A DNA stretch of 64,000 nucleotides, taken from NCBI RefSeq assembly GCF_003576645.1, contig NC_044929.1:4928753-4992752 (forward strand), in the 5' to 3' direction. The translations under genes were made by a program, and so were the position numbers. Below, one piece after another: positions 44,227 through 56,339 of the stretch (the first letter of the stretch is position 1; every line of letters starts with the position of its first letter). This DNA comes from Ipomoea triloba (taxonomy: Eukaryota > Streptophyta > Magnoliopsida > Solanales > Convolvulaceae). Under the pieces are notes generated by a model that did no database searches, had not been told where the DNA came from, and saw nothing but the letters and a program-made list of their open reading frames with translations.

Positions 44227-44744
44227 TTTTTGCCTATTTTTTTCAATCAAAAAGTATCATATTTCTCCTTATTATAAATAACAATCAATTTATCTCTGAT
44301 TAATATTCTATTTTTCATTAAAAAAATTACATTTCTATTTAAATCTATTCCGTTTAATAAAAAAGATTCGTGAAACGGTCTCACAATATACTAATCTTAT
44401 GATGAATGAATGATTGAGAAATGTAAAAGAGGACCAACTTATGACTGGGTAACTTCAAAATCTGTACACTTGGAGAGAAATATCTTTTAGTTTGCATTGG
44501 GGGCTTAGTAAACGACTTGCCTGTTTCAACTTTCAATGGCTCACGTCAACTCTCCCATTCAATTATTGTAGATTGGATAAATGAATATATAACATCTCAA
44601 AAGTTATAGTATACTTGGTCTACGAGGGGATTTTGTGACCAAGTATTCGTTAAAATTTGAGATTATAAAGTTTGCACATAAAATTAATATAATTTTTCCA
44701 TCCAATTAAAATAGTGCTCTCTCCGCCCCCCCCCCCCCCCCCCC

Positions 44745-45369
44745 NNNNNNNNNNNNNNNNNNNNNNNNNNNNNNNNNNNNNNNNNNNNNNNNNNNNNNNN
44801 NNNNNNNNNNNNNNNNNNNNNNNNNNNNNNNNNNNNNNNNNNNNNNNNNNNNNNNNNNNNNNNNNNNNNNNNNNNNNNNNNNNNNNNNNNNNNNNNNNNN
44901 NNNNNNNNNNNNNNNNNNNNNNNNNNNNNNNNNNNNNNNNNNNNNNNNNNNNNNNNNNNNNNNNNNNNNNNNNNNNNNNNNNNNNNNNNNNNNNNNNNNN
45001 NNNNNNNNNNNNNNNNNNNNNNNNNNNNNNNNNNNNNNNNNNNNNNNNNNNNNNNNNNNNNNNNNNNNNNNNNNNNNNNNNNNNNNNNNNNNNNNNNNNN
45101 NNNNNNNNNNNNNNNNNNNNNNNNNNNNNNNNNNNNNNNNNNNNNNNNNNNNNNNNNNNNNNNNNNNNNNNNNNNNNNNNNNNNNNNNNNNNNNNNNNNN
45201 NNNNNNNNNNNNNNNNNNNNNNNNNNNNNNNNNNNNNNNNNNNNNNNNNNNNNNNNNNNNNNNNNNNNNNNNNNNNNNNNNNNNNNNNNNNNNNNNNNNN
45301 NNNNNNNNNNNNNNNNNNNNNNNNNNNNNNNNNNNNNNNNNNNNNNNNNNNNNNNNNNNNNNNNNNNNN
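44745..45369. other. Assembly gap (625 N) flanked by poly-C
   Basis: Bordered by C homopolymers on both sides, like the first gap; the flanks are likely artefacts. Confidence 0.95.
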
Positions 45370-46102
45370 CCCCCCCCCCCCCCCCCTCTTAGTAGCGATA
45401 AAAACTCTTATCCACTACTTGATGGTGTGTACCGGGTAAATTTCATCTTGTGACTCTAGCTAGCACAGAACCATAAGGAAATAAAATTGATCTAGGTTGC
45501 TCATAGTTGACCGGTTCAAATCAAGAAGGTCAGCAGGCCTCTCTCATTTTTTATTTTTTTATTTTGAAAAACAACCAAACGAAATATATTAATGCATCAA
45601 AAGATCCGAACGAACAATGCAGGCCTCTCTCATTGGGAATCAAACTTGTAACATTGTAATTATTTTTTTCGATCCTTCCAATTAAAATAGATCTCTTTGA
45701 CAACATATACTATAAAAATGGCGTGAAGTTTATCTAGTACACATCTTTTAAATAGTAGTTGTGGTCGCCTGCTCATTAAAAAGAAAAAATCTGATCTTTT
45801 AACACGACAGATTAATTATTTTGGCCACATTCAATATACATATTAACACTCTTACATGGATGATGGGAGTGGGTTCGAGCCTCAGTGGAGGAGGTAACTG
45901 TTGACTCTTTGTGCTTCATTAGGGAAAAAAATACATATTTTAATATTTAATCTTTTATTAAAAAGTTTTTTATTTTAATACATTTGAGAGTGATGGAAGC
46001 AATATATTATAATAGAACCGGCCAACTCTCCTACTAGGAAGTAGGTAGGTAACTTGCCACTAAATTACACCTCGAGATAATGAAATATTTTATTTATTTA
46101 TT
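45370..46102. other. Gene-free stretch right of the second gap, with a SINE piece
   Basis: At about 45845-45925, GGGTTCGAGCCTCAGTGGAG and TTTGTGCTTCATTAGG are the box B region and body of the SINE family, + strand. Near 46020-46075 TAGGTAACTTGCCACTAAAT may be a - strand head. Nothing else recognised. Confidence 0.5.
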
Positions 46103-46720
46103 AGAAAATAACTTTTTTTTTCCCTTGAATTATATATTTATAGTAATTTTTCTCAAAATTAATTATGTATTCACATTAACTTTTTCAATTATTCTAAAAG
46201 TGATAATTTTCATCCTTTTCTATTAATTTGACATTTTTACCCTTAAAATAAATATTTCATTTATTTTTTCTTCTCCAACCAATTATTGCTTATTATATTG
46301 AGAATCAAAATAAATGCGAATTAAATAGACACCATTTATAAATATTATAATATACTTTTAAGCTAATGCTAGTAACATTAATATTATAATTATAATTGAT
46401 TAGCATTAATGAATTATTTGTGTTTAATTCTTAATTATGTTACTAACATTAGTTTAAAATTATAATTATAATATTTGGTAATGATTTTTGTTCTTTTTCA
46501 TATTTAATCTGATTCCCATATATAAACAATAATTTGTCGGATATGAAAAATAAATGAAATACTTAATTTTTAGGGGTAAAAATGTCTATTTAACAGAAAA
46601 AAAGAGAAAAATTGCAACTTTTAAATTAAATAATTTATGTGACTAATGTTAATACATGAATAATTCAAAGAGAAAAAATGCTATAAACATATAATTCAAG
46701 GAAAAAAAGTTTCATTTTCC
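46103..46720. mobile_element. 618-bp fold-back MITE with 9-10-bp target duplication
   Basis: Ends AGAAAATAAC and (complement) GGAAAATGAAAC, then matched TCCCTTGAATTATAT, TTCAATTATT, TTTTTACCCTTAAAATAA, TATTTCATTTATTTTT words in both arms, with a second inverted pair near the centre (GCTAATGCTAGTAACATTA, TGTTACTAACATTAG). TTTATTTATT flanks it at 46093-46102 and 46721-46730. The right half is the source of the outer arms of the palindrome at 25820-26906. Confidence 0.85.
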
Positions 46721-47936
46721 TTTATTTATTGTTAATAGAAAGGATAACTTCATTATTCAGATAAAAGAACATTACAAATAGAAGCTGAAGTGAGCTGCAT
46801 CCCATTGATGATAACTCCAAAAATGTTACAATTACTATGTAGCATATATATATGATAATCTTTTTAGGAGCATTCTACGAGACGTCCTTCACAATGTTCT
46901 CTCAAATGACGTACTACATAGGGAGGCTATGTAAAATGTGTAGTTATTTAGCTGGATCGATCCAGCTAAATCTAAGCTAACAACGTACGAGAAGAAATAG
47001 TTTGTCATTGCACGTACTTACATTTAAATGCATGTTTGATTTCTAACCATTAAGATGGTCTTAATCGATTGAAAAATCAAAATAATTAAATAAAAACAGT
47101 TTAATTTTATAACCAATTTGATTCTCCATTTGTATAGCTGGCAGACGTATGTTTAATTTCAAACATAATATATTAATTGTAAACATTTAATTTTTAGATT
47201 ACGATCTAAAATTTAAAGTGGACCGTGGTCTATGATATAACAATTGAGCAAATGAGCCGGGCAGCCATTGTCGAGGTTGAAATTTTAGAAGATAAGAATT
47301 GATGGATCATTTAAGGATTGATTGTTGGGTTAATAATTTCAATGATGTTAATTGGGTTGATATTTGGTTTATTGGGTTATTTGCAATTACCCAATAATGT
47401 TTAATTAGTTTGGTAATTAATTAATTAATTAATTAGTCTAGATGACTATTGAGTTTATTAAGCCCATGTTTTTAAAGCCCAAGGATGTTTACTGACGAGC
47501 TGAACACGCGTGATGAGTCCAAGTCAAGGTGTCAATTGGATTTGGGTAGAATTAGGCATATTTTACTGTGGATCAATGGAATACTTATATTTTGTTGTAC
47601 CCACAATTTATACTAATATTGATTGTAATCAAAATTTGAATTTAAATATATAAAATTCAATTTTGAGGTTTACAAATTTTGGTGCTCTAACTTTCATTTA
47701 TTCACTATTAACATACTTATAAGTTATAATACTTGCAATTATACCATCAATCCTAATGGCATCAAACAACACACACACACACAAAATTCAAGATGACCTA
47801 TGCCAAAGCTATTAGCTCCAAAACTACATTTCGAGTTGATTTTTATGCTAGCCACGAGATGCAAGGCCCATGACTAGGAGTCGTGCAAGGAGCCTAGGGG
47901 TTTGGCTTGGTAGACTTGGAATCTCCCTTCCACATT
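46721..47936. other. Gene-free stretch
   Basis: No gene seen. Near 47215-47240 lies the GTGGACCGTGGTCTATG word of the GGACCATG group. A TTAATTAATTAATTAATTAG run is at about 47415-47435 and a CA run at about 47770-47783. Confidence 0.5.
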
Positions 47937-48329
47937 TAGGGATGGCAATGTGCCCCGTCCCCGACGGGGACAGGGATGAGAAAAAATTACGGGGAACGGG
48001 GACGGGGACGGGGAATATATGTAATTCCCTGCCAGGGACGGGAACGGGAACGGCCCATTCCCCTCCCCGAATCATTATTATAATTAAAAATTATATATAT
48101 ATATATATATAATTTTTAAAATTAAAATTACACTAATTTAAAATTTTGACTAAAAATTAACCGGGAACGGGGATTCCCCGTCCCCGCCTAATTCCCCGTG
48201 GGGACGGGGATGAGGAGTATTTTTCATTCCCTGTTGGGGATGGGGACGGGGACAGGGACGGGGTCAGGGTTTCGGGGACAGGGACGGGGAGCATACTCCT
48301 CGCCCCGCCCCACCCCGTTGTCATCCCTA
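47937..48329. mobile_element. 393-bp hAT-type MITE with G-rich arms
   Basis: Ends TAGGGATGGCAA and (complement) TAGGGATGACAA; exact 8-bp target duplication TCCACATT at 47929-47936 and 48330-48337, as in hAT elements. Both arms are unusually G/C-rich for this window, with repeats of GGGGACGGGGACGGGGAA on one side and the same type on the other, separated by a TA-rich centre. Tracts of four G at short spacing could form G-quadruplexes. Open frames here are not genes. Confidence 0.88.
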
Positions 48330-48337
48330 TCCACATT

Positions 48338-49856
48338 TGCATCTACTAGGGGTGTATGTCCAATTCAATCCGATATACCAATGATAGATTGGATGCAAAT
48401 TGGAAGACAAATTTTAATTATAAAAAATTAAATTATAATAGTTAGTTAAAATGCTATAATTCATCTTAAATATGTGGTCATTATCTAGTGATTAGTTATT
48501 TTCCTTAGTTTTTAGAGAGGACATATACATTGTATGTACTTTCTTGTTACGGGTGGAATGAGAATCTTTCATAACTTTTCCTCTCTATTCTGAATTTCAA
48601 TTTTTACCTTTCTCTCTATTCTATTATGTACCTTATAACAAAACGTCCTAATTGAAGATCACCAAAATTACCGAAGAAAAATTTTGGGAACTCAAATCTA
48701 CATCTAATCCACTAGTGGTGAGATTTCTACTATGTGGATTCACATTCCATCCACTATTGGCAGATCTAGATTGAATGGTAACATATTTCATGGATCTATG
48801 AACGTTCAAAAGCTTGAAAATTTTTCTTGCAAACATCACTAAACTTATTGAAGGAAAGACCAGCCTTCTTTATTTTAGAGCCAAGAAAGGAGGATTGATG
48901 ATTTAGTTGAGAAAGTGGGGAGCCAAGAAAAAGGAAAAAAAAAAAAAGGAAAAAAATTAATCTGACACATAAATGAGAAAAATAAATCAAAAAGCAGCAA
49001 TCAAAATTTATCTAGCTAGGTGTGAACCACACACTTCTCTCTTGCTGTCCTCTTGCTTTCTTTTCTCAGATTGTGGAGCCCACAAAAGTTTAGTTCTTGA
49101 AGGAGAAATAAATTTGAAAATATCATCTTCCACACTAGTTTAAAAACCAAACATTAGTTTTATTTTTGACAAAAACTAACAAAAGTTCACCGCTATGGAT
49201 GCTCGTGTGATCAATTAGCATGTAGTGACTCTCTCAAATGGAAGGTCATGAGATTGAGTCTTAGTGAATGCGACACTAACTCTTTGTGTTTCAACATGTT
49301 AAGAGAGTATAAATGAACAGATACTACTATAATGATATATGTGACGATTAGTAGTACTCAAGAAAGAAAAACAATGGTGAAGTCGAAAAGTTAAATCATC
49401 CCATAATAATATGAAAATGCATGGTTGGTCGTCTAAGGCAGCGTGACTATTCTATAGAGTTACACACAATTGGACTTTCAATTTTGAAACAGTAAACAGA
49501 CGTTTTAAATCCCTCATTCCTTTTCTTCTTTTTTTTTTTGAAAACAATCCCTCATTCCTAATATTAATAATTACATGAAATCACAAATCTTTAAATTTTA
49601 GTTATTTATTTCAGTTCAATATTCATGGCCTTTATATAGATCGAGAAATTGAAATCGGTTGTTGCGGATTGACAAAACCTCAATCTAATGGATTTTATAA
49701 GATCTGATAGAAAATTTTCTTCAATCTACTTTAATTTTGAATTTCGTAGGAAACCTATAATTCTTTATAAATATTGTTTGTTATATTTTGATTAATAAGT
49801 TTTGATAAAAAAAATTAATTTTTTTTGCAACTATCTCTCTCGCACATATATTAATA
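48338..49856. other. Gene-free stretch with a SINE copy
   Basis: A + strand SINE at about 49205-49370 contains GTAGTGACTCTCTCAAATGG, GAGGTCATG-like AAGGTCATGAGATTGAGTC, TCTTTGTGTTTCAACATG and the tail GAACAGATACTACTATAATG with GTAGTACTC. The remainder is unassigned. Confidence 0.5.
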
Positions 49857-50290
49857 CTAGTATTTTGTACGCGCGATGCGCGAAAATTTATGCCCGATAT
49901 TAAAACATTAATAAATAAAAATAATTCAAATTTATAATTCAAATTATATATACACAAATAATATATGTATTTTATACACACATATATGATTTATCATTTA
50001 TAGAAATTTAATTAAAATATAATCAATCATTAAATTAATTATATAATGATTTTAATAAAATGATAATTAAAGAATAGGGGAAAGATATGATAGATATAGG
50101 TGTATGGTAACAATGATGGAGTTAAAGTAACGGTGTTATAATGGTGTAAGGTAATTTTGTATAACAAAAATGTAGTAGGGACAATTTTGTCTAATAGCAT
50201 TGGAGTGTACAACATTTAAAGTAAAATGTATACATTTATTAGCATATAAAAAGAGGGACATAAATCAAGGATATAACCTTAATTGAGACT
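49857..50290 (-). mobile_element. Helitron-like element, - strand
   Basis: On the - strand it ends in a GC hairpin (GCGC-ATC-GCGC, about 49871-49882) followed by CTAG at 49857-49860, then T, as at 27412-27436. The body matches that copy in order (GGTTATATCCTTGATTTATG, GTTGTACACTCC, TTGTCCCTACTAC). The 5' boundary is only approximate. Confidence 0.5.
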
Positions 50291-50544
50291 TATTATGTTT
50301 TTAGATATAATGGGATGTTCAAATGAGAACAAGTCATCCTCTGTAAAATTAAGATTAATCTCATTCGCCCATTATTATTAATGATCAAATGCTAGAAGTT
50401 CAAGACTAAAAATGTTGAAGATTCATATAGTAAATGTATGTTTGAGGATTTCAAACATTTTATTAAACTTAAATATGAGTAATATTTTGGGAGTTGTGAA
50501 GTTAAAAATGTTATTTTAAATTTAGCAAAAAAATATTATTAAAT

Positions 50545-52140
50545 TTACCCATATACTACCATTGATTGTTCATATAGTACCATGAACTAAAATATGGTCC
50601 ATCTAGGCCATTATACCCTTAATAAATTTTCATCTAGCATTTTTAGCCTATTTCTAACAAGTTACCCATCTAATTTGATGACATGGAAAAATAAAATTAG
50701 AAAAAATGATTGACATGTTATTTATGTGGATGTTTTGGATGATTTTACCCTATTTCATTAATGAAGAAAATGATTTCTTGCAATGAAATATGGTACACAT
50801 CAAAGTTGTTATATAATGTTTTAACTACAGTGTACTGCACTACTGTGTATGTATAGTGGGGTATTCAAAATTGTTCGGCAATGAAATTCCATGAAAATCG
50901 ATATATGAAAATTAAATATAATAACTTAAGATATTGTATTGGGTAAATTTTATTATTTTTTAAAAAATAATTTAATTTTCATATATCGATTTTAATGGAA
51001 TCTCATTGTTGAGCGACATTGAATAGCGCGCTATACATACACAGTACACTGTAGTTGAAACTTTATATAGCAACTTTGATCTCTACCCTATTTCATTGCA
51101 AGAAATCATCAAAAAATAGAATATCTTAAGTTATTCAATTATCCAAAAATCCAAAAATATTAATTTATTTTTAAAATAAAATAAAATTTACCCAATACAA
51201 TATCTTAAGTTATTATAAAAATAATTTAATTTTCATATATCGATTTCCATGAAATCTCATTGCCGAACGATAGTGAATACCCCGCTATACATACATTGTA
51301 GTTAAAACTTGAACTAGTATCATTTTTGGTCCCACGACTTTTGAGGTCTTATCATTTTTGGTGCACAACTTTAAATTTTTTCAATTTTGGTACCTAACTT
51401 TGTTATATTTATCAGTTTTGGTCCTTCCGGCCAAATTGATGGCAAAATGTTGCAGAATTTTATATTTTAAGTACAAAATCATTATCCCAAAGAAAGATCT
51501 TCAATATCTAAACAAAAGAAAAATCATATTAAGAGAAAAATAAGGATTTGTCAATCGTCGATGCTATAAATCTCATAGATCTCTATCTAGTTCCCCATTA
51601 TTTGTGCCGATAAAACACCTATAAATATGATTTTACAATGATTTTGTTTAGATAATGAAGACGTTTCATTGAGATGGCAATTTTACCCTTAAAATATAAA
51701 ATTCGACAACATTTTACCATCAATTTGGCCGGAAGGACCAAAACTGATAAAAATTATAAAGTTAGGGACCAAAATTGAAAAATTTTAAAGTTGTGCACCA
51801 AAATTGATAAAACTCAAAAGTCGTGAGACCAAAAGTGATATTAATTCTTAAAACTTTATATAGCAATTTTGATTTCTACCTTATTTCATTGCAAGAAATT
51901 ATTTTCTTCATTAATGAAATAAGATAGAAATCATCCAAAACATCCACATAAATAACATGTCATCTTTTTTTCTAATTTTATTTTTCCATGTCATCAAATA
52001 AGATGGGTAACTTGTTAGAAATAGGCTAAAAATGCTAGATGAAAAATTATTAAGAGTATAATGGCCTAGATGGACCATATTTTAGTTCATGGTGCTAGAT
52101 GAACAATCAATGCTAGTACATGGGCCTAATTGACCCTTTT
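50545..52140. mobile_element. Large fold-back element with nested inverted repeats in copy A
   Basis: The arm at about 50545-50830 (ATTGATTGTTCATATAGTAC, CATGAACTAAAATATGGTCC, ATGTTATTTATGTGGATGTT) is mirrored at about 51870-52140. The interior repeats TTTTCATATATCGATTT and GCTATACATACA-type words several times in alternating orientation, and contains the insertion at 51311-51847. It is absent from copy B, so it arrived after the duplication. Ends not set to the base. Confidence 0.65.
51311..51847. mobile_element. 537-bp MITE with exact 9-bp target duplication
   Basis: Ends GAACTAGTATCATTTTTGGT and (complement) GAATTAATATCACTTTTGGT, continuing inward (CACGACTTTTGAG; GGTGCACAACTTTAAA; TGGTCCTTCCGGCC). 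TTAAAACTT flanks it at 51302-51310 and 51848-51856. An uninterrupted relative of the host site is present at about 51052-51070 (GTTGAAACTTTATATAGCAA), which supports the boundary. Confidence 0.88.
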
Positions 52141-52181
52141 GCCTAAGAGTTTTAATAAAAGTCTGTTGCTTGTTAAAAATA

Positions 52182-52692
52182 GAGTTAATTCCAGCAATGG
52201 TCCTTCGACTATGGTGATTTTCTAAAATTAGTCCCCGACTTTTAATTTGGTCAATTTAAGTCCCTTGACTTTCAAATTCTTTCCAATGTTGGTCCTTTCG
52301 TCAAATTTTGGTTAAACTGATGTCAAATGAAGGGGTAAAATTGTTCGTTCATCTATATAGTGTACTTTTAATTGTATTTCTCTTGTCATATACGCTATAT
52401 ATATGAATATAATCTCAATCGAAGAGATCTCGACTGAGATTATATGGCTTCGGCTGAGATTATATTCATATATATACATCGTATAGGACAGGAGAAATAC
52501 GAGTAATAATACACTAAACAGGTGAACGGACAATTTTACCCCTTCATTTGACCTCAACTTAACCAAAATTTGACGAAAGGACCAACATTGGAAAAAATTT
52601 GAAAGTCAATGGACCTAAATTGTCCAAATTAAAAGTCGGAGACTAACTTTGGAAAATCAACATAGTCAGAGGACCATTACTGGAATTAACTC
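52182..52692. mobile_element. 511-bp MITE with exact 9-bp target duplication (copy A)
   Basis: Ends GAGTTAATTCCAGCAATGGT and (complement) GAGTTAATTCCAGTAATGGT; arms remain complementary for about 150 bases (CCAATGTTGGTCCTTTCGTC, AAATTTTGGTTAA). The centre has a further pair ATCTCGACTGAGATTATATG and GAGATTATATTCATATAT. TTAAAAATA flanks at 52173-52181 and 52693-52701. Confidence 0.9.
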
Positions 52693-53169
52693 TTAAAAAT
52701 ATCTTGCAAAGTCTACTGCTTGTTAAAAGTTTACTGTAAAGTCTGTTGCTTGTTATTTAAAAGTCTGCCACATGTTATTTACAGCCGAGGTTAACAACAT
52801 AATGACTACTATATTAAACAGAGGTCTAAACATGCACAACTATGTTACAATGATGTGAAGGCAGGGACAATGTTGAAGACGCAAATTAAAGGTAAATGAT
52901 CCAATGATGGGAGAGGGATAAGATGCCGTAACTAGCTTAGTCGTGTAAGGGGGCTTGACAATTATCAGGAGACTTCTAACTTCATTTTTTTTAATATTAG
53001 AGGTCCTTTTCACTTGGAATTGACAAAATAAAAATAAACATCAATCTAATGGAATTAAATGAAAAAAAAAAAGTAAAAAATGTACAGCTTAATTTGGCTA
53101 AATTACCTGAATTTGTGTTGTGTTATAGTGACAGACTTGTCTGCACTGTAATGAATTATATCAGTGAAT

Positions 53170-53177
53170 GCTTGAAA

Positions 53178-53226
<49 letters not shown>
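53170..53226. repeat. ATT trinucleotide microsatellite
   Basis: About fifteen uninterrupted ATT units, located between the two copies of the segmental duplication. Confidence 0.9.
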
Positions 53227-53513
53227 GCTAATACATAATTTATAGTTAAAACCCCTAGATTTTATCTTATAGTAGTTTCTGTTTACTATATAAATGGATG
53301 AGGATTGTTAGAGATTTATATATATAGTAAATAAATGTATGTTTGAGGATTTCAAATATGTTATTAAACTTGAATAATATTTTGGGAGTTAAGAAGTTAA
53401 AACGTTATTTAAAGTTTAGTAGAAAATATTATTAAAGATATTGAATTTGATTGGGAAAGGTCTTCTGGTTAATTAGAAGAAGAGTTTTAATAAGTATTTG
53501 CTTGTTAAAAGTA

Positions 53514-54448
53514 GAGTTTTTTTCCAAAATGGTCCATCGATCATTGCTCATTCTCAATTTTGCATTTTGACTTTCAATTGCAACAAATGTGATTCCTCGA
53601 TTTTTAAAAACTCACTCAATTCAGTCCTCCTGTCTACCCAGGATTAAAATGGAGGGAATTTTCGTCAATTTACCTATTGTACAGCTAAGAAATAGTCGAG
53701 GGAACATTTGAAATTTTTTTTTATTTCAGTTTGTAGACTCTATCAAATTAGAATTTCTGATCTATACATTTTTTTTCTTACAAATATAAATAGTTAAAAC
53801 TCCATAATTTAACCTCAAATTTTTAAAATCTATCTGCAAACTTTTTCCCTCTATCTAAACCAGAAATCATGATTTTTTTTTAATTAATGAGTACAATTCA
53901 ACTAAAAAAATAAAACAAAATAAACAAAATTTTTCTCTATCCCTATCAAAAAGTATATGAGTATTTATATATAAAATTTACGAAATTTATTGCAAAACTT
54001 GATAGGAATAGAGAAAAAGTTTTTATATTTAGACAGAGGGCCGGGAAAAGTCTATAGAGAAAGTTAAAAATTTTGAGATTAGATTGTGGGATTTAAACTA
54101 TTTATATTTGTGAGAAAAATCTACAAAAATTTTAATTTGATATAGTCTAAAAAAATTAAAATTAAAAAATTAAAATAAATAAAAGTGTTTTTTTTTTCAA
54201 AATGGTCCCTCGGCTATTTCCAAAATAGTCCATCGACTATTTTTTAGTGTATATTCGATGTACAATAGGTAAACGGACGAAAATGCCCTCCATTATATTT
54301 TAACACTGACTAGACTGAATATCTAACGGAGGTCTAAATTGGGTAAATTTTTGAAAGGTGAGGGACCACATTTGGTGCAATCAATTGAAAGTTGAAATGT
54401 AAAATTGAGAATTAGCAATAGTCGATGGACCATTTTAGGAAAAAACTC
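53514..54448. mobile_element. 935-bp MITE at the matching site in copy B
   Basis: Ends GAGTTTTTTTCCAAAATGGT and (complement) GAGTTTTTTCCTAAAATGGT; arms continue (CATTGCTCATTCTCAATTTT, GACTTTCAATTGCAAC; CCTCCATT and TTTCGTC words). Flanks TTAAAAGTA (53505-53513) and TTAAAAATA (54449-54457) differ at one base. The insertion point corresponds to that of the 511-bp element in copy A, but the interior differs. Confidence 0.82.
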
Positions 54449-54562
54449 TTAAAAATATGTTAAAAAGTTAGCTGCTTGTTAAAAGTCAATTGCAAAGTTT
54501 GTTGCATGTTCGTTATTTACTGAGGAGGTTAATATTGTAACAAGAGCATCACCACTAATATT

Positions 54563-55125
54563 TAGGGGTGTTAGCGAACAAAACTTTTGACAAACTACTA
54601 GTGTTTGTGTTCGGTAAGCGCTCTTTTATGTTCGTTTATTAAGATAAACAAATATTAACAAACAAAATTTAGAGCTCAGTTAATAAACGAACAAAGTCTA
54701 AATAGTGATAAGCTCGTTTGCTAAGAGATCGTGAACAAGCCCGTTTGTGTTCGTTTAATAATGTTCACGAACAAGCTCGGTTAGTATTCGTTTACTAATG
54801 TTCGCAAACATGTTCACAAGCTTGTGTTGTTTGTTTGGTTATTGTTCGTGAATGTAGATTATGTCTTGTTCACAAACGAATTGTGATCATGAACATGTGT
54901 TTAAATTCAGTGTTCATGAACGTAATTGTTAACGAACATGTTTGTTAACGTTAACGAACACGTTTTTTCACGAATGTTAACAAACATACTAATGAGCGCG
55001 CTTAACAAACGAACACGAACAAGATTTTCAAAAATCTTAACAAACAAACAGGAACACAAACAGTACAAAATTATTAACAAACAAACACGAAAAACCTCCG
55101 TTCGTTTATGTTTGGTTCGAGTACT
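54563..55125. mobile_element. hAT-like non-autonomous element, GTTCGTTAACGAAC-rich
   Basis: Starts TAGGGGTGTTAGCGAAC and is packed with forward and reverse AACGAACA, TTCGTTTA and GTTCACGAAC words, a pattern of plant hAT-derived non-coding elements. ACTAATATT flanks it at 54554-54562 and 55126-55134 (8 or 9 bp). The right end, CCGTTCGTTTATGTTTGGTT then CGAGTA, does not mirror the left end well, so it may be truncated or diverged. Confidence 0.7.
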
Positions 55126-56243
55126 ACTAATATTGTAATGACATGCCATAAATTGACCATAAATCTCTAATTAAATAATGATAAAACAAAAAAGAAATCA
55201 GGGAATAATTCCCTAAGTTACAAGGAATCCAATATTATATTGTTGTATTTACAACATAATTTATCATACAGGGACCACTCTAGCCACCCAAAAGATTTCA
55301 TTTCTATCTGAAAGCATACAATATTATTATTGGTGATGCTCGTGTTACAATAATGATAAAGCAAAAGAGTAATCTCTGGTTAACCAATGGTCAATATTGG
55401 AAACTACTTATAACAATCGGTCAATTTATGGCATGTCATTTTTGTCTAATGTGATTCAATTTTCGTTTTCTTTGTTTTGGTTGTTTTTTAATGGTTGGCA
55501 ACAATGAGAACCCATCAACAATGATTTTTTTTCCCTCTCTAATTGTTTTAGATATATTAAATAGTTCTAGATCGACAACTTTGAAATGTTTTTAATTTTC
55601 TCCTTGGCGGTTGTTCCTAAGGAATGGTCCAATACAATAATACACTTTCACACAACTATTTTGATTAATATTGATATTCGTTGCTCTTTGACAGGCTTTT
55701 CAAAATTCCTAGCTCCGCTGTTGGTGATAGGAATAGGTAATAGTTGCAAATTTAGTCCCTATTTTTCATTTTTGTAAATCTTCTAGCCCTTTAATTGCTG
55801 ATTTTTTTTTTGTGCGACCTTTAATTGTTGATCTAGTTGCAAATCTAATCGTTCAATTGTTCACTAAATTACAAATCTAGTAGTTTAAATGAAGGATTAG
55901 ACTTACATTTATGTCAACAATTAATGACTATATTTAATATATAATAATTGAAAGATAAGGATTAAATTTATAACAATTGAAAGGCCTGTACTACATGTAT
56001 AACTTGAAAAGAACAAAGGGACTAAAAGTGAAATATTCTTAAAATAATAGGAGAGCAAGACGACATGCACAACTATGTTACAATGATGTGAAGCTGGGGA
56101 CAATGATGAAGTCCCAAAGGTAAATGATCCAATGATGGTAGAGGAAAAAGATGCCCTAACTAGTCGTGCAAGGGGGCTTGACAATTCTCAAGAGACTTTT
56201 AACTTCATTTTGTAATGTTAGAGGTCCTTTTCACTTGGAATTG

Positions 56244-56278
<35 letters not shown>

Positions 56279-56339
56279 AATAAGATGCTTGTCACTTTTC
56301 TATTGGTAAGGATAGTCTCCCTCAATGCAACACGTGCTT

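Larger units (their letters stand above)
50400..53035. repeat. Segmental duplication, copy A (inflated by insertions)
   Basis: Shares a series of anchors in the same order with 53285-56245: TATGTTTGAGGATTTCAAA, TTTTGGGAGTTGTGAAGTTA, AAATATTATTAAA, AGAGTTTTAATAA, CTGCTTGTTAAAAGT, AGGTTAA, GCACAACTATGTTACAATGA, AAGGGGGCTTGACAATT and AGAGGTCCTTTTCACTTGGA. The copies differ mainly by transposon insertions. No gene is recognised in either copy. Confidence 0.75.
53285..56245. repeat. Segmental duplication, copy B
   Basis: Partner of 50400-53035 with the same anchors in order; the last anchors (GCACAACTATGTTACAATGA, GGGGGCTTGACAATT, AGAGGTCCTTTTCACTTGGA) lie at about 56066-56240, followed by a poly-A tract of about 30. 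Insertions found only here are the hAT-like element at 54563-55125 and unassigned sequence from 55140 to 56050. No gene recognised. Confidence 0.7.

Noticed and set aside
44714..45439. Frame across the second gap
   Set aside because: Made of poly-C and N.
47848..48431. Four overlapping Gly/Thr- or Pro/Val-rich frames
   Set aside because: All translate the GGGGAC repeats of the hAT-type MITE.
54907..55149. Opposed frames of 70-80 codons
   Set aside because: They lie in the AACGAACA-rich hAT-like element and arise from its symmetric words.
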